From the NCBI RefSeq assembly GCF_002234615.1, contig NZ_NMQW01000033.1, positions 1 through 64,000 on the forward strand: a DNA stretch of 64,000 nucleotides. Direction: 5' to 3'. Position 1 is the first letter of the stretch, and the number at the start of each line of letters is the position of its first letter. Shown here in pieces: positions 1-8,656 of this stretch. Made by a program: the position numbers and the translations under genes. The stretch is from Paenibacillus rigui (lineage in GTDB: Bacteria; Bacillota; Bacilli; Paenibacillales; NBRC-103111). The notes below the pieces were generated by a model. It did not search any database and had not been told where the DNA came from. It was given only the letters and a program-made list of their open reading frames with translations.

Positions 1-24
1 GTCCATGTTACCGGTGTTGTTTTT

Positions 25-540
25 TTAACTGACTGCGAAATCGTCGATTTCATTAATTTTAAACAGGTAGACCTGCTTCTCATCGACATGGTAGACGCTG
101 ACATTGCCGCTTGGCGGGTCCACGTTCAGAATACGGCAGGGGACACTGAGCTTAACCCCCATCGATTTGACAATGGTAAGTCGTACCAAGGCATTGCTTT
201 GTTTGAACTTCTGGAACTGCTCCCAAATTTCACGATGCGAATCTTGTTCATCGGGTGAAGATGCTGTGGAAGTCGGACGGGCCCGCGTAGGCTTCTCTTT
301 GTGTAAACCGGCAGGTTGTTCTATGTCTATAGGAAGCTTGTCAGCGGATTCGTGAAGCGCTTCTTGAATCAATCCGCCTAACTCGACGCCGCTTTGAATC
401 CGGTAGTCTGCGATGATATCGCTTTCGTTCATAAGGTGAAGCAGCTTCTCCAGAGCTCGGCCGTTGGTCTCATCTTCAATGAGAATGTCTAGGTTGAACA
501 TAAATCTGCGTGTGCTGATCTGATTTCGATCTGCAGCCAT
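25..540 (-). CDS. hypothetical cytoplasmic protein, 171 aa
   Basis: I do not recognise this protein. It has no signal peptide or membrane segment. Residues 1-75 look alpha-helical, residues 76-105 form a polar Pro/Ser/Thr-rich linker, and residues 105-171 alternate hydrophobic and charged residues as in a small beta-barrel (for example VRLTIVK, CRILNVD, VYLFKINEID). The start is fixed by TAAGGAGG just upstream on the minus strand. It is divergent from the sensor kinase at 728, with a 187-bp intergenic region between them. A two-domain regulatory or adaptor protein is possible, but that is a guess from layout only. Confidence 0.75.
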   Translation of the reverse strand: MAADRNQISTRRFMFNLDILIEDETNGRALEKLLHLMNESDIIADYRIQSGVELGGLIQEALHESADKLPIDIEQPAGLHKEKPTRARPTSTASSPDEQDSHREIWEQFQKFKQSNALVRLTIVKSMGVKLSVPCRILNVDPPSGNVSVYHVDEKQVYLFKINEIDDFAVS

Positions 541-665
541 GGATGCTTTCCTCCTTAAGTCCTAGTCTAAAGTAACTATACCATTATTTTCCGTTTAAAA
601 GTAGCCACTCGAAGCAATTTATGAAGTTCTAATTTTGCAGGAGGAACAGGAAAACGGATGTCGAA

Positions 666-702
666 TTTGTAATTTTGTAAGTAATTTGTAAGTAAGATGT
701 AA
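666..702. repeat. 11-bp tandem repeat upstream of the sensor kinase
   Basis: TTTGTAAGTAA occurs twice head to tail at 674-684 and 685-695. It is flanked by the partial copies TTTGTAA (666-672) and GATGTAA (696-702). The array lies 26-60 bp before the kinase start, in its promoter region. Direct repeats with an 11-bp period place protein contacts on one face of the helix, so a binding site is plausible. No regulator is identified. Confidence 0.55.
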
Positions 703-727
703 AAAATACTAGAAGCTGAGGGGCGTT

Positions 728-2014
728 ATGTTAGCAAACTTCAAAGATTTCCTTCTGAATATATTCATCATTTTCGCTCCTTTAGTATTTTACCCGTATA
801 TGCAAAAAGTCAAGAACAGACTCGAAGTATACCGGTCTTTATGCTTCATTTTCTTTTCCATAGCGATTATGGTGACGATGTCGTTCCCCGTTGACATTGG
901 CGGAGTCAGCTTTGATTTTCGATCGATACCCCTGACGGTAGGCTCACTCTACGGCGGTGTCTACGTGTCTCTATTATTATACGCTGTTCTTGTTTTCATC
1001 CGCTATATGGGCGACAATCCCAATAATTTGCTGTATGCAGTCTCCCTTATCCCCAGTATCGTTGTCATGGGTTTAGCCGCAAGAACATACACATCCTTAA
1101 ACCTAAGCCAGAAAATCATCTATGCCGCCTTGCTCTGTACCTTGATCAAGCTGCTTATCTTTGTGTGTTATTTCTTCTCAATCGGCCAATTGCCCCTGTT
1201 ATTTAGTAATTCTGTCGATACGTTGTGGACGTTCCTTCTTCAAGGAGTTATTGTAGCACTGTACGTTTATTTAATCGAGTTTTTGAACCGCCATTTTCAA
1301 ATGCAGGAAGAAATTATCAAGAGCGAGAAAATTAAAATCGTAAGTGAGATGGCTGCTTCGGTTGCCCATGAAATTCGAAATCCGCTCACATCGGTTAGAG
1401 GCTTCATCCAATTGCTGGGGGAATCCAATCTGAGTGAGGAGAAAAAACGCTTTTATCAAAGCATATGTCTTGAAGAGCTGGACCGGGCTCAGCTCATTAT
1501 TACGGATTATCTTTCCTTAGCTAAGCCTGAGCCTGAAATGATTGAGAAAATGAATTTGCATGAAGAGATCGCTTACTTAACGAATGTTTTGTCTACCTAC
1601 GCAAACTACAATAATATCCAAATTGAGGCGGTAATGCCCGATGAAAGCCCATTGTACATTCTTGGAGACCGTTATAAATTCAGGCAGGCCGTGATTAACA
1701 TTGGTAAGAATGCTATTGAAGCGATGAAGCACGGCGGTACTTTGGATATCCTCGTCAAAAAATCGCAAGAGCATGTAATACTCTGTATTCGGGATACAGG
1801 GATCGGCATGACGGCGGAACAGCTCAAGCGGCTGGGTACACCCTATTACTCTACCAAAGAAAAAGGAACAGGACTCGGGACCATGGTCTCCTTCGGTATT
1901 CTTAAAAAAATGAATGGAAAAATAGAGGTTACGAGTACCGTAGGTAAAGGGACCCAGTGTACAATTCAGCTGCCAAAGGCAGATGCACGGGAGAAAAGCG
2001 AAAATGATGGATAA
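728..2014 (+). CDS. membrane sensor histidine kinase, KinB-like
   Basis: Sensor kinase of 428 residues. Residues 1-195 contain about six hydrophobic helices with an MASE/5TM-LYT-like pattern and short loops, so there is no large external domain. A HisKA domain follows, with the phospho-acceptor His at residue 214 in VAHEIRNP. The C-terminal HATPase has NIGKNAIEAM (N box), RDTGIGM (G1) and GTGLGT (G2). All catalytic motifs are intact. The arrangement resembles Bacillus KinB and other sporulation phosphorelay kinases. No response regulator is adjacent, which fits a phosphorelay kinase whose partner Spo0F is encoded elsewhere. The exact signal and partner are inference. Confidence 0.88.
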   Translation: MLANFKDFLLNIFIIFAPLVFYPYMQKVKNRLEVYRSLCFIFFSIAIMVTMSFPVDIGGVSFDFRSIPLTVGSLYGGVYVSLLLYAVLVFIRYMGDNPNNLLYAVSLIPSIVVMGLAARTYTSLNLSQKIIYAALLCTLIKLLIFVCYFFSIGQLPLLFSNSVDTLWTFLLQGVIVALYVYLIEFLNRHFQMQEEIIKSEKIKIVSEMAASVAHEIRNPLTSVRGFIQLLGESNLSEEKKRFYQSICLEELDRAQLIITDYLSLAKPEPEMIEKMNLHEEIAYLTNVLSTYANYNNIQIEAVMPDESPLYILGDRYKFRQAVINIGKNAIEAMKHGGTLDILVKKSQEHVILCIRDTGIGMTAEQLKRLGTPYYSTKEKGTGLGTMVSFGILKKMNGKIEVTSTVGKGTQCTIQLPKADAREKSENDG

Positions 2015-2072
2015 TTGGGTCTGCAATGGAAAAAAATATATCCCTGAGAGATGAGGAATGGAGGGATAAGTA

Positions 2073-2228
2073 ATGCCGAACGAAAAGATCGAAATTGAAA
2101 CGGACGGAAACCCGGAAACCGCTTATGAGGACACCGCTCCGCATGAGCGACTTGGCTTCAGGGAAGAGGATACCGACCAAATTCGTTATGATGATCTGAA
2201 TGATTTTGTTGATGGGATCGATGTGTAG
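2073..2228 (+). CDS. small acidic protein, 51 aa
   Basis: A short ORF starting MPNEKIEIETDG, preceded by GGAATGGAGG at good spacing. It lies 58 bp after the kinase stop and ends just before a hairpin terminator. The product is very acidic (many Asp and Glu) and contains an HERLGF segment and a DDLNDFVDG tail. It has no membrane segment. Position and ribosome binding site support translation as the second gene of the kinase transcript. The function is unknown. Confidence 0.6.
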   Translation: MPNEKIEIETDGNPETAYEDTAPHERLGFREEDTDQIRYDDLNDFVDGIDV

Positions 2229-2257
2229 TCAGCCAGAGCCAGTAAGGAAAACGAATG

Positions 2258-2289
2258 ATACCTCCGCGAAGTGCCGCGGGGGTATTTTC
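2258..2289 (+). terminator. hairpin terminator after the kinase transcript
   Basis: An 11-bp stem (ATACCTCCGCG / CGCGGGGGTAT, two G-T pairs) with a 6-base loop, followed by TTTC. The U tract is short, so efficiency may be modest. Confidence 0.6.
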
Positions 2290-2383
2290 ATGTTCCTCCG
2301 CCTATCTTCCATGCCGCTTCTCACCCTTACAGTGGCCCATTCATATAGTGAATCATATGTTAATGACAAAGGAGATGCTGGCG

Positions 2384-2686
2384 ATGATGCGCATGGAACC
2401 CGTTTCCCTAGACGGCTATACGGCATTAGCCATTGAAGTCAAGCTGCCCAAAACAACCCTGCTTGTCGTAACGACAGATAAAGGATATATCATGTGCGGC
2501 GCGCTTGACGTAGGTTTGCTGAATGAGAGACTGAAGGATCGTCATATTATCGCCGCAAGAGCGACCGGTGTACGTACGATTGAGGAGCTGCTGGAGGCGC
2601 CGCTTGAATCCGTCACGTATCAGGCAGAGGAGCTGGGGATCGTGCCCGGAATGAAAGGCAGAGACGCCGTCTTGTTAATGAAATAA
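2384..2686 (+). CDS. yunC: YunC-like DUF1805 protein
   Basis: A 100-residue protein of the DUF1805/YunC family. The core pattern matches: LDGYTALAIEVKLPKTTL, then YIMCGALDVG, then IAARATGVRTIEELL, ending PGMKGRDAVL. The family length is about 100 residues and agrees. I chose the ATG at 2384 because AAAGGAG lies 9 bp upstream; longer readings have no ribosome binding site. The molecular function is not established. Secondary structure suggests a compact alpha/beta fold with no catalytic motif I can name. It forms a single-gene unit between a terminator and the LytS leader. Confidence 0.85.
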   Translation: MMRMEPVSLDGYTALAIEVKLPKTTLLVVTTDKGYIMCGALDVGLLNERLKDRHIIAARATGVRTIEELLEAPLESVTYQAEELGIVPGMKGRDAVLLMK

Positions 2687-2733
2687 TTAGCTCAGGTAAA
2701 GCTTCAAAATAGGTTTGTGAACAGAGGTGGGAT

Positions 2734-2883
2734 ATGCTCTTTCCCGATAAACAACAGCGGCAGAAAGGGATACCCACCCGAGTATTTTGCCGATGTAAGG
2801 CTCTCGATAAGCTAAGCCAGCTCATGAGACCTAGCCTTCTGTTTTGGGTCGGATTCATCGGACGTCAGAATCGCTTTACTTGA
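2734..2883 (+). CDS. possible small basic protein, 49 aa
   Basis: A short ORF beginning MLFPDKQQRQKG, with AGAGGTGGG just upstream. It lies in the 270-bp region between yunC and the LytS kinase. The product is basic with a hydrophobic patch (LLFWVGFIG) near the end. The DNA also holds an inverted repeat (GGTGGG at 2727-2732 and CCCACC at 2774-2779), so it may instead be an untranslated leader. There is no homology I can recognise. Weak call. Confidence 0.25.
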   Translation: MLFPDKQQRQKGIPTRVFCRCKALDKLSQLMRPSLLFWVGFIGRQNRFT

Positions 2884-2955
2884 ACTATGAATTCAGGTAC
2901 CATTCACCCTAGAGCTGGATGACTACAGCAATTCATGAAGAACGGGTGGGGTACG

Positions 2956-4575
2956 ATGCTACCTTTGATGGTGGACATGCTCGAAAGAGTCGGGTTTCTC
3001 ATTGCGACAGCGTTTGTTTTCTCCAGAAGCAAATGGATGCGAAGCTACATGAGCTACCAAGGCGACCAAAGCAATCATTGGCGGTTTCTTGTATTCTTCA
3101 GCTTCTATTCGATATTGGGCACCTACTCGGGCGTTGCTGTGTCTAACTTTGACTACAAGCCTGCGCCTTGGATCGGTGAGGTCTCTCCGACGGCGGCGAT
3201 TGCAAATTCGCGGACGGTTGGTGTGGTCATTGCCGGACTGCTGGGCGGGGTCAAAAGTGGGCTTATCGTGGGGCTCGTTGCCGGGATTCATCGGTACAGC
3301 TTAGGCGGCTTCGTAGCGGTTGCATGTATGGTAGCCCCTATTTTGCAAGGCTTACTGGCGGGCTTGTGCCGCAATGCTTTGAAAAAAAGATTCCGCAACA
3401 TGTCCTCGGTCAAGCTGGCCTTTCTCGTCGGCTTTGCCGCCGAGTCGCTGCAGATGGCGCTTATCCTTCTCCTGGCACGGCCGTGGGAAGAAGCGATTTC
3501 CCTGGTTTCGCTGATCAGCGTTCCCCAGGTGCTGTCGAACAGCATCGGTGTCGCTTTGTTCTTCGTGCTTTATAATACGATTGAAACCGAGGAGGATCGG
3601 ATCGGCAACGAGCATGCGAACCGCGCCCTGCACATCGTTGATTTGACACTGCCGTTGTGGAAGCTGGAATTCGACAAGGCCGTTCACGCTATTGCGGAGA
3701 CGCTGCTGGCCGAAACGAAGGCGGTCGGCGCCTTTTTTTATCGGAACGGCAAGGAAGAAGTGAGGGAAGGACTGAAGACGAATTATTACTTCGACCTGCC
3801 CATCGAGACGCAAAATAAGAAGCAGATCGGGCAATTTCGATTGTTCTACGAAAGGGCTCAGGATGATATTCCTTCGCGGAGAAGGATGCTGACATCGCTC
3901 GCCCAGCTGCTGTCACAGCAGTATGCGTTCGTGGAAGCGGAGAAGCAGGCGCAGCTGCTGGCCGACGCCGAAATTCGTTCGCTGCAGGCCCAGATGAGCC
4001 CCCATTTTTTATTCAACGTATTGAATACGGTCAAGTCGTTTATCCGCACGAAGCCGGAGGATGCAAGGCAGCTTGTCACGCATTTGTCCAAATGGATGAG
4101 AAATAATATGAACAACAGCAGCAAGACGCTGATTCCCATTCGTGATGAGCTGGACATGGTGACAGCCTACTTAAGCCTGTCTCAGGCGAGGCTCGGTGAG
4201 CGGCTGAAGGTGGTTGCCGACATCGATGAGAGTGTGCTGGACCGGTTGATCCCGCCCTTCACGATTCAGCCGCTGGTTGAGAATGCGCTTGTGCACGGAT
4301 TGAAAGGGATGGGACCGGACCGGACTGGCACGATTCGGGTGGAGGTGCAGAGGGAAAGGAGTCCCGGCGGACAGAGCAGGGTAAGAATAACGGTTGAGGA
4401 TAACGGGATAGGGATGGAAACCTCGGCGCATGTCAGCCGCGATCAGGACGAGCATGCGGGTCTGGCCTTAAGCAACATCGAGCAGCGGCTCCGGTATCAT
4501 TACGGGATGGACAAGGCGCTTGTTATTGAAAGCCAACCGAATCAAGGAACAAAAATCAGCTTTTGGGTGAGGTGA
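2956..4575 (+). CDS. LytS-family sensor histidine kinase (BtsS/YpdA-like)
   Basis: A 539-residue kinase. Residues 1-190 hold the 5TM-5TMR_LYT membrane sensor, starting MVDMLERVGFLIATAFVF in LytS style, with the PxxAIANSRTVGVVIAGLLGG signature. A GAF-like segment (about 200-320) leads to the His_kinase domain with His350 in MSPHFLFNVLN. The HATPase has PLVENALVHG and EDNGIGM. I place the start at the ATG at 2956, which follows GGGTGGGG; the upstream in-frame ATG at 2935 has no ribosome binding site. The response regulator follows 7 bp later and a CstA-type transporter follows that. This matches the BtsSR-BtsT arrangement of E. coli, which senses external pyruvate. The ligand here is inferred. 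Confidence 0.92.
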   Translation: MLPLMVDMLERVGFLIATAFVFSRSKWMRSYMSYQGDQSNHWRFLVFFSFYSILGTYSGVAVSNFDYKPAPWIGEVSPTAAIANSRTVGVVIAGLLGGVKSGLIVGLVAGIHRYSLGGFVAVACMVAPILQGLLAGLCRNALKKRFRNMSSVKLAFLVGFAAESLQMALILLLARPWEEAISLVSLISVPQVLSNSIGVALFFVLYNTIETEEDRIGNEHANRALHIVDLTLPLWKLEFDKAVHAIAETLLAETKAVGAFFYRNGKEEVREGLKTNYYFDLPIETQNKKQIGQFRLFYERAQDDIPSRRRMLTSLAQLLSQQYAFVEAEKQAQLLADAEIRSLQAQMSPHFLFNVLNTVKSFIRTKPEDARQLVTHLSKWMRNNMNNSSKTLIPIRDELDMVTAYLSLSQARLGERLKVVADIDESVLDRLIPPFTIQPLVENALVHGLKGMGPDRTGTIRVEVQRERSPGGQSRVRITVEDNGIGMETSAHVSRDQDEHAGLALSNIEQRLRYHYGMDKALVIESQPNQGTKISFWVR

Positions 4576-4582
4576 GATTTCA

Positions 4583-5341
4583 GTGGAATGGAAGGTAGTC
4601 ATAGCGGATGATGAGGCACCGGCACGCGAGGAATTGGCGTATTTGCTGGAGCAAATACCCGAGGTAGTGCAGGTAATTCAAGCGGCAGGCGGAATGGACG
4701 CCATCAAGAAGGTGAAGGAGCATTCGCCTGACCTTCTCTTCTTGGATATGGAAATGCCGGATTTAAGCGGGCTTCAGGTGGCTGAAATCATTCATGAGCT
4801 GAGTCCGCAGATCAAGCTTATATTTTCGACGGCGTATGATCATTATGCGATAGAGGCGTTTAAGCTGAGAGCATTTCATTATATTTTAAAGCCGTATGAT
4901 GACAATGACGTGTTTGCCGTGTTTCGGGAGCTGCGCAGGATCAATGAAAGTACGGCTGCAGCAGGGGCGGCAGCGGACGTAGACGGCTCCAAGCTGCAGC
5001 AGACCTGCAGTGTCAAGCTGGCTTTGGAAATAGAGGGCGGCATCAAGTATATTTCCCCGAAGGATATTATATACATCAGTAAGGAAGGCAAGCATGTCCA
5101 GGTGCATACGAGAGAGCAGGCTTATGAGGTTGTATACACGCTGCAGGATTTGGAGCAAAAGCTGGAGTCTTACGGTCTGTTCCGCTGCCACAAAAGCTAC
5201 CTCATTCAGATGGACGCGATACTGGAGCTGAAGTCATGGGTGAACGGGGCGTATAACGTTACGATGGACGACAAGCAGCAGAGCGTCATTCCCGTAAGCA
5301 GGAATTATGTGAAGGACCTGCGTTTAAAGCTCGAGATTTAA
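4583..5341 (+). CDS. LytTR-family response regulator (BtsR/LytR-like)
   Basis: A 252-residue regulator with an N-terminal receiver domain (acidic pair DDE near residue 9, phospho-acceptor Asp55 in FLDMEMPD, T/A switch in STAYD, KPYD lysine). A short linker follows, then a C-terminal LytTR DNA-binding domain (ISPKDIIYISKEGKHVQVHT, FRCHKSYLIQMDAI, IPVSRNYVKDLR). The start is GTG at 4583 with GAGGTGAG upstream. It is paired with the LytS-like kinase before it. The next gene, 121 bp downstream, is a CstA-family transporter, the expected target of this type of regulator. Confidence 0.93.
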   Translation: MEWKVVIADDEAPAREELAYLLEQIPEVVQVIQAAGGMDAIKKVKEHSPDLLFLDMEMPDLSGLQVAEIIHELSPQIKLIFSTAYDHYAIEAFKLRAFHYILKPYDDNDVFAVFRELRRINESTAAAGAAADVDGSKLQQTCSVKLALEIEGGIKYISPKDIIYISKEGKHVQVHTREQAYEVVYTLQDLEQKLESYGLFRCHKSYLIQMDAILELKSWVNGAYNVTMDDKQQSVIPVSRNYVKDLRLKLEI

Positions 5342-5380
5342 CATCTTGGCCCGCCTTTTCAACATGATGCGCTGAAGCGG

Positions 5381-5409
5381 TTTCAATTTCACAGATATCG
5401 CTATATACT
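5381..5409 (+). promoter_or_regulatory. predicted sigma-A promoter of the cstA gene
   Basis: -35 TTTCAA (5381-5386), 17-bp spacer, -10 TATACT (5404-5409). The -10 element is good and the -35 is weak, as expected for a promoter that needs an activator such as the upstream LytTR regulator. Confidence 0.5.
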
Positions 5410-5414
5410 GTGTT

Positions 5415-5428
5415 TGTAAACGCTAACA
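5415..5428 (+). promoter_or_regulatory. CcpA catabolite-responsive element (cre)
   Basis: TGTAAACGCTAACA matches the cre consensus TGWAARCGYTWNCW at all 14 positions. It begins 6 bp after the predicted -10 box, covering the start of transcription, where CcpA binding normally represses. This implies carbon catabolite repression of the transporter operon. Confidence 0.8.
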
Positions 5429-5462
5429 CATAATAATTTTGTTGAATTGTGGGGGTAAAGGC

Positions 5463-7553
5463 ATGATTAAATCGATGAAATCCATCCTGTTGTGGGGTAT
5501 CATTTCGGTGCTGGGCGCTTTCGGCTTTGCGACGATTGCATTAAACCGCGGAGAGACGATTAATGCCATCTGGCTTGTCGTAGCTGCCGTTGCTTTTTAT
5601 GCCGTAGCCTACCGGTTTTACAGCAAGTTCCTGGCGAACAAAGTATTCGGTCTGGACGATAACCGGAAGACACCGGCTGAATTGAAAAATGACGGCAAGG
5701 ACTATGTACCGACCAATAAGTGGGTGCTGTTCGGCCATCATTTTGCCGCCATCGCAGGGGCTGGCCCGCTGGTTGGACCCGTACTGGCAGCCCAAATGGG
5801 GTATTTGCCGGGTACATTGTGGATCGTCATCGGGGTGATCCTGGGTGGAGCCGTACAGGATTTCGTCATTTTATTTGCTTCGACACGACGCAATGGCAAG
5901 TCGCTGGGCGAGATGATTAAGGATGAGCTTGGACCGGTAACAGGGGCCATCGCCATGGTAGGTATTTTAGGGATTATGGTGATCCTGCTGGCCGTGCTTG
6001 CACTTGTTGTTGTCAAAGCGCTGATCGGCAGCCCTTGGGGAATGTTTACTATCGCAGCGACAATTCCGATTGCGATTCTGATGGGCTTTTATATGCGCTA
6101 CATCCGTCCGGGACGGGTAGGAGAAGCGTCGCTGATCGGTATTGTACTGTTAATGGGCTCTTTGGTAGCCGGGAAGTTTGTAGCTGCAAGTCCCGCTTTG
6201 TCCCAAATGTTCTCTTTCAGCGGGGAAACTATCGCATTAATGATGATTGCATACGGGTTCATTGCCTCGGCTTTGCCGGTATGGCTGCTGCTGGCCCCTC
6301 GTGATTATTTAAGTACTTTCTTGAAGCTCGGTACGATTATCAGCCTGGCGTTGGGTATTCTTGTGGTCATGCCTGACCTCGCGATGCCGGCTACGACCAA
6401 ATTCATCGACGGTACGGGGCCGGTGTTCGCCGGTAACTTATTCCCGTTCCTTTTCATCACGATTGCTTGCGGTGCGGTTTCCGGCTTCCACGCTCTTGTA
6501 TCCTCGGGAACTACGCCAAAAATGCTGGAACGTGAATCCCATGCCCGCCCGATCGGCTACGGGGCGATGCTGATGGAATCGTTCGTTGCTATCATGGCTT
6601 TGATCGCCGCTTGCGTCATTACGCCGGGGACGTACTTTGCCATTAACAGTCCGGCGGCAGCTATCGGCACGGATGCGGTAAGTGCGGCGGCAGCCATCTC
6701 TTCCTGGGGCTTCACCGTCACGCCGAACGATTTGACGGCTATGGCGAAGGACGTAGGGGAATCAACGATTCTCTCCCGTACCGGAGGTGCTCCGACGTTT
6801 GCCATCGGGATGGCGCACATCTTATCGAATGTGATCGGCGGCAAAGCGCTGATGGCTTTCTGGTACCATTTTGCCATCCTGTTCGAGGCTTTATTCATCC
6901 TGACGACCATTGATGCGGGCACCCGGGTCGGACGGTTTATGATTCAGGAAATTTTGGGCTCCGTTGTGAAGCCGCTCGGGAACACGGAATCCATGCTAGG
7001 CAACGTTGTTGCGACGGCAATTTGCGTAGCGGGCTGGGGATACTTCCTGTACCAAGGGGTCATTGACCCGCTGGGGGGCATCAACTCCTTATGGGCATTA
7101 TTCGGCATTGCGAACCAAATGCTCGCAGGCATGGCGCTGCTCCTGGGCTCTACGATCCTGCTTAAAATGGGCAAGAAGGCTTACGCCTGGGTTACTCTGC
7201 TCCCGACGGCCTGGCTGCTGATCGTCACGATGACGGCAGGCTGGCAGAAGCTGTTCCATCCGCTGGCCAAAATCGGCTTCCTGACGCATGCGAACCAATA
7301 TAAAGAGGCGCTGAACAGCGGCAAGCTGCTAGCCCCGGCAAAGAATGCGGTGCAAATGCAGCAAATCATTACAAACGATTATGTCGATGCCGCCTTGTGT
7401 GCCATATTCATGGTCATTGTTATTGCAGTACTTATCTCCTCGATTCGGGTATGGTTCAACGTACTAAGCAATAAGCCGACCCCGTTGGCAGAAGCGCCAT
7501 ACGTTCCACGCAGCGGCGGAGGGGACGGCAGGGAGGTGCCGAAGTATGTTTGA
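5463..7553 (+). CDS. cstA: CstA-family carbon starvation / pyruvate transporter
   Basis: A 696-residue polytopic membrane protein with some 16-18 hydrophobic segments. It has the CstA family signatures RFYSKFLANKVFGLDD near the start, GHHFAAIAGAGPLVGPVLAAQMGY, GCGAVSGFHALVSSGTTPKML, and FEALFILTTIDAGTRVGRF. The start is the ATG at 5463 behind GGGGGTAAAGG. CstA proteins import peptides or pyruvate; the homologue BtsT in E. coli is a pyruvate/H+ symporter under LytS/LytTR control. The upstream LytS-LytTR pair and nearby lutABC favour pyruvate here, but the substrate is inferred. The small YbdD-like gene overlaps its 3' end by 8 bp. Confidence 0.93.
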   Translation: MIKSMKSILLWGIISVLGAFGFATIALNRGETINAIWLVVAAVAFYAVAYRFYSKFLANKVFGLDDNRKTPAELKNDGKDYVPTNKWVLFGHHFAAIAGAGPLVGPVLAAQMGYLPGTLWIVIGVILGGAVQDFVILFASTRRNGKSLGEMIKDELGPVTGAIAMVGILGIMVILLAVLALVVVKALIGSPWGMFTIAATIPIAILMGFYMRYIRPGRVGEASLIGIVLLMGSLVAGKFVAASPALSQMFSFSGETIALMMIAYGFIASALPVWLLLAPRDYLSTFLKLGTIISLALGILVVMPDLAMPATTKFIDGTGPVFAGNLFPFLFITIACGAVSGFHALVSSGTTPKMLERESHARPIGYGAMLMESFVAIMALIAACVITPGTYFAINSPAAAIGTDAVSAAAAISSWGFTVTPNDLTAMAKDVGESTILSRTGGAPTFAIGMAHILSNVIGGKALMAFWYHFAILFEALFILTTIDAGTRVGRFMIQEILGSVVKPLGNTESMLGNVVATAICVAGWGYFLYQGVIDPLGGINSLWALFGIANQMLAGMALLLGSTILLKMGKKAYAWVTLLPTAWLLIVTMTAGWQKLFHPLAKIGFLTHANQYKEALNSGKLLAPAKNAVQMQQIITNDYVDAALCAIFMVIVIAVLISSIRVWFNVLSNKPTPLAEAPYVPRSGGGDGREVPKYV

Positions 7554-7749
7554 TGCGGTGCGAGAGGTCATAAAGTACCGGAATCAGTTTCTCGATCTGC
7601 TGGTCGGGGTCCCGAATTATGAGCGTTATGTCGAGCATATGCAGGAGCGGCATCCGGAGGAGCCTATCCAAACACGCGAGCAATTTTTCCGCGAAGCGCA
7701 GGATGCGAGATATAACGCTAAAGGCGGCAAGGTATCCCGCTGCTGTTAA
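7546..7749 (+). CDS. YbdD/YjiX-like CstA partner protein
   Basis: A 67-residue protein of the YbdD/YjiX (DUF466) family. It has the family landmarks VGVPNYERYVEHM and the C-terminal QDARYNAKGGK followed by RCC at the end. E. coli YbdD and YjiX sit directly after cstA and btsT in the same way. Its ATG lies inside the last codons of cstA, so the two are probably translationally coupled. Its role is unproven; co-occurrence suggests it helps assemble or control the transporter. Confidence 0.9.
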   Translation: MFDAVREVIKYRNQFLDLLVGVPNYERYVEHMQERHPEEPIQTREQFFREAQDARYNAKGGKVSRCC

Positions 7750-7760
7750 AAAGTAATAAA

Positions 7761-7800
7761 AATCCGCTTCAAGCCAGTAGGCTTGAGGCGGATTTTTTTT
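7761..7800 (+). terminator. rho-independent terminator of the cstA operon
   Basis: A 15-bp stem (AATCCGCTTCAAGCC / GGCTTGAGGCGGATT, one G-T pair), AGTA loop, then eight T. Confidence 0.93.
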
Positions 7801-7883
7801 GGGGACTCTTGCAGCACAAGGCTATATTTGATGACCGGCCGGATGCTGTGCACAGCTTCTCTTATATAATGGCCGCGGCGGGG

Positions 7884-7912
7884 TTGGTTTCTTTTGGAAG
7901 CAAGGCTATAAT
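7884..7912 (+). promoter_or_regulatory. predicted sigma-A promoter of the GntR regulator
   Basis: -35 TTGGTT (7884-7889), 17-bp spacer, perfect -10 TATAAT (7907-7912), 30 bp before the start codon. Confidence 0.6.
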
Positions 7913-7942
7913 AGGGATACATTAGCAAGGGGGCAGGACGGT

Positions 7943-8656
7943 ATGGAAATACAAAAGGTGTCTTCGCGAAAAATATATGAAGTGATCGCCGATCAGATAA
8001 AAGAGCAAATCGTGAGCGGCGCTTTAAGTCCCGGACATAAGCTGCCTTCGACGAAGGAGCTGTCCGAGAAATTTCAGGTAGGCCGTTCAACGGTCAGGGA
8101 AGCGTTAAGCGCCTTAAAGGCAATGGGTCTTGTGGAAATACATCAGGGGGAAGGCAGCTATGTGAGGAGTATTGAGTCGGAAGACGTCGATCTGCCGGCA
8201 TTTGATTCTATTCTGATGAGCCGAGAGACGGTAGTGGAATTAATTGAAGCACGTAAAGCGTTGGAGATTTCCAATGCAGCGCTGGCCGCCGAGAAGCGGA
8301 CGGATGAGGACATTGCCAAGTTTGAAGAAATTATCCGCAACATGGAACATTTCCTGGGCAATGAAGAAGAGGGGGAACGATCGGATGTTTTATTCCATTT
8401 GACGTTGGCCCAAGCGACACACAATTCCATTATGGCCCGGATGATCGATTCGATCTCGACGCAAATGCAAGCGGCGATTAAGGAAACGAGAAGATTACAG
8501 ATGTATTCCAGCGAAACCGTATCCAAGCAGCTTTGGGTGGAGCATAAGGCGATATTTGAGGCGATTCGTGATAAAGACCCGGCAGGAGCACAAGAAGCGA
8601 TGCGCAGACATTTGTTTCATGTCGAGCAAGTGCTGCTGAAGTTTTTGAAGCAATAG
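7943..8656 (+). CDS. lutR: FadR-type GntR regulator, probable LutR
   Basis: A 237-residue transcription factor. Residues 1-75 are a GntR winged helix (YEVIADQIKEQIVSGALSPGHKLPST, then FQVGRSTVREALSALKAMGLVEI). Residues 90-230 are an all-helical FCD ligand domain with the metal or carboxylate pattern seen in FadR-type sensors (VELIEARKALE, FHLTLAQATHN, HLFHVEQ). B. subtilis LutR is the same size and type and controls lutABC. Here the gene is 1.1 kb upstream of lutA on the same strand, and a LutR-like palindrome lies before lutA. The symbol rests on context plus family, not on a specific residue signature. Confidence 0.75.
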   Translation: MEIQKVSSRKIYEVIADQIKEQIVSGALSPGHKLPSTKELSEKFQVGRSTVREALSALKAMGLVEIHQGEGSYVRSIESEDVDLPAFDSILMSRETVVELIEARKALEISNAALAAEKRTDEDIAKFEEIIRNMEHFLGNEEEGERSDVLFHLTLAQATHNSIMARMIDSISTQMQAAIKETRRLQMYSSETVSKQLWVEHKAIFEAIRDKDPAGAQEAMRRHLFHVEQVLLKFLKQ

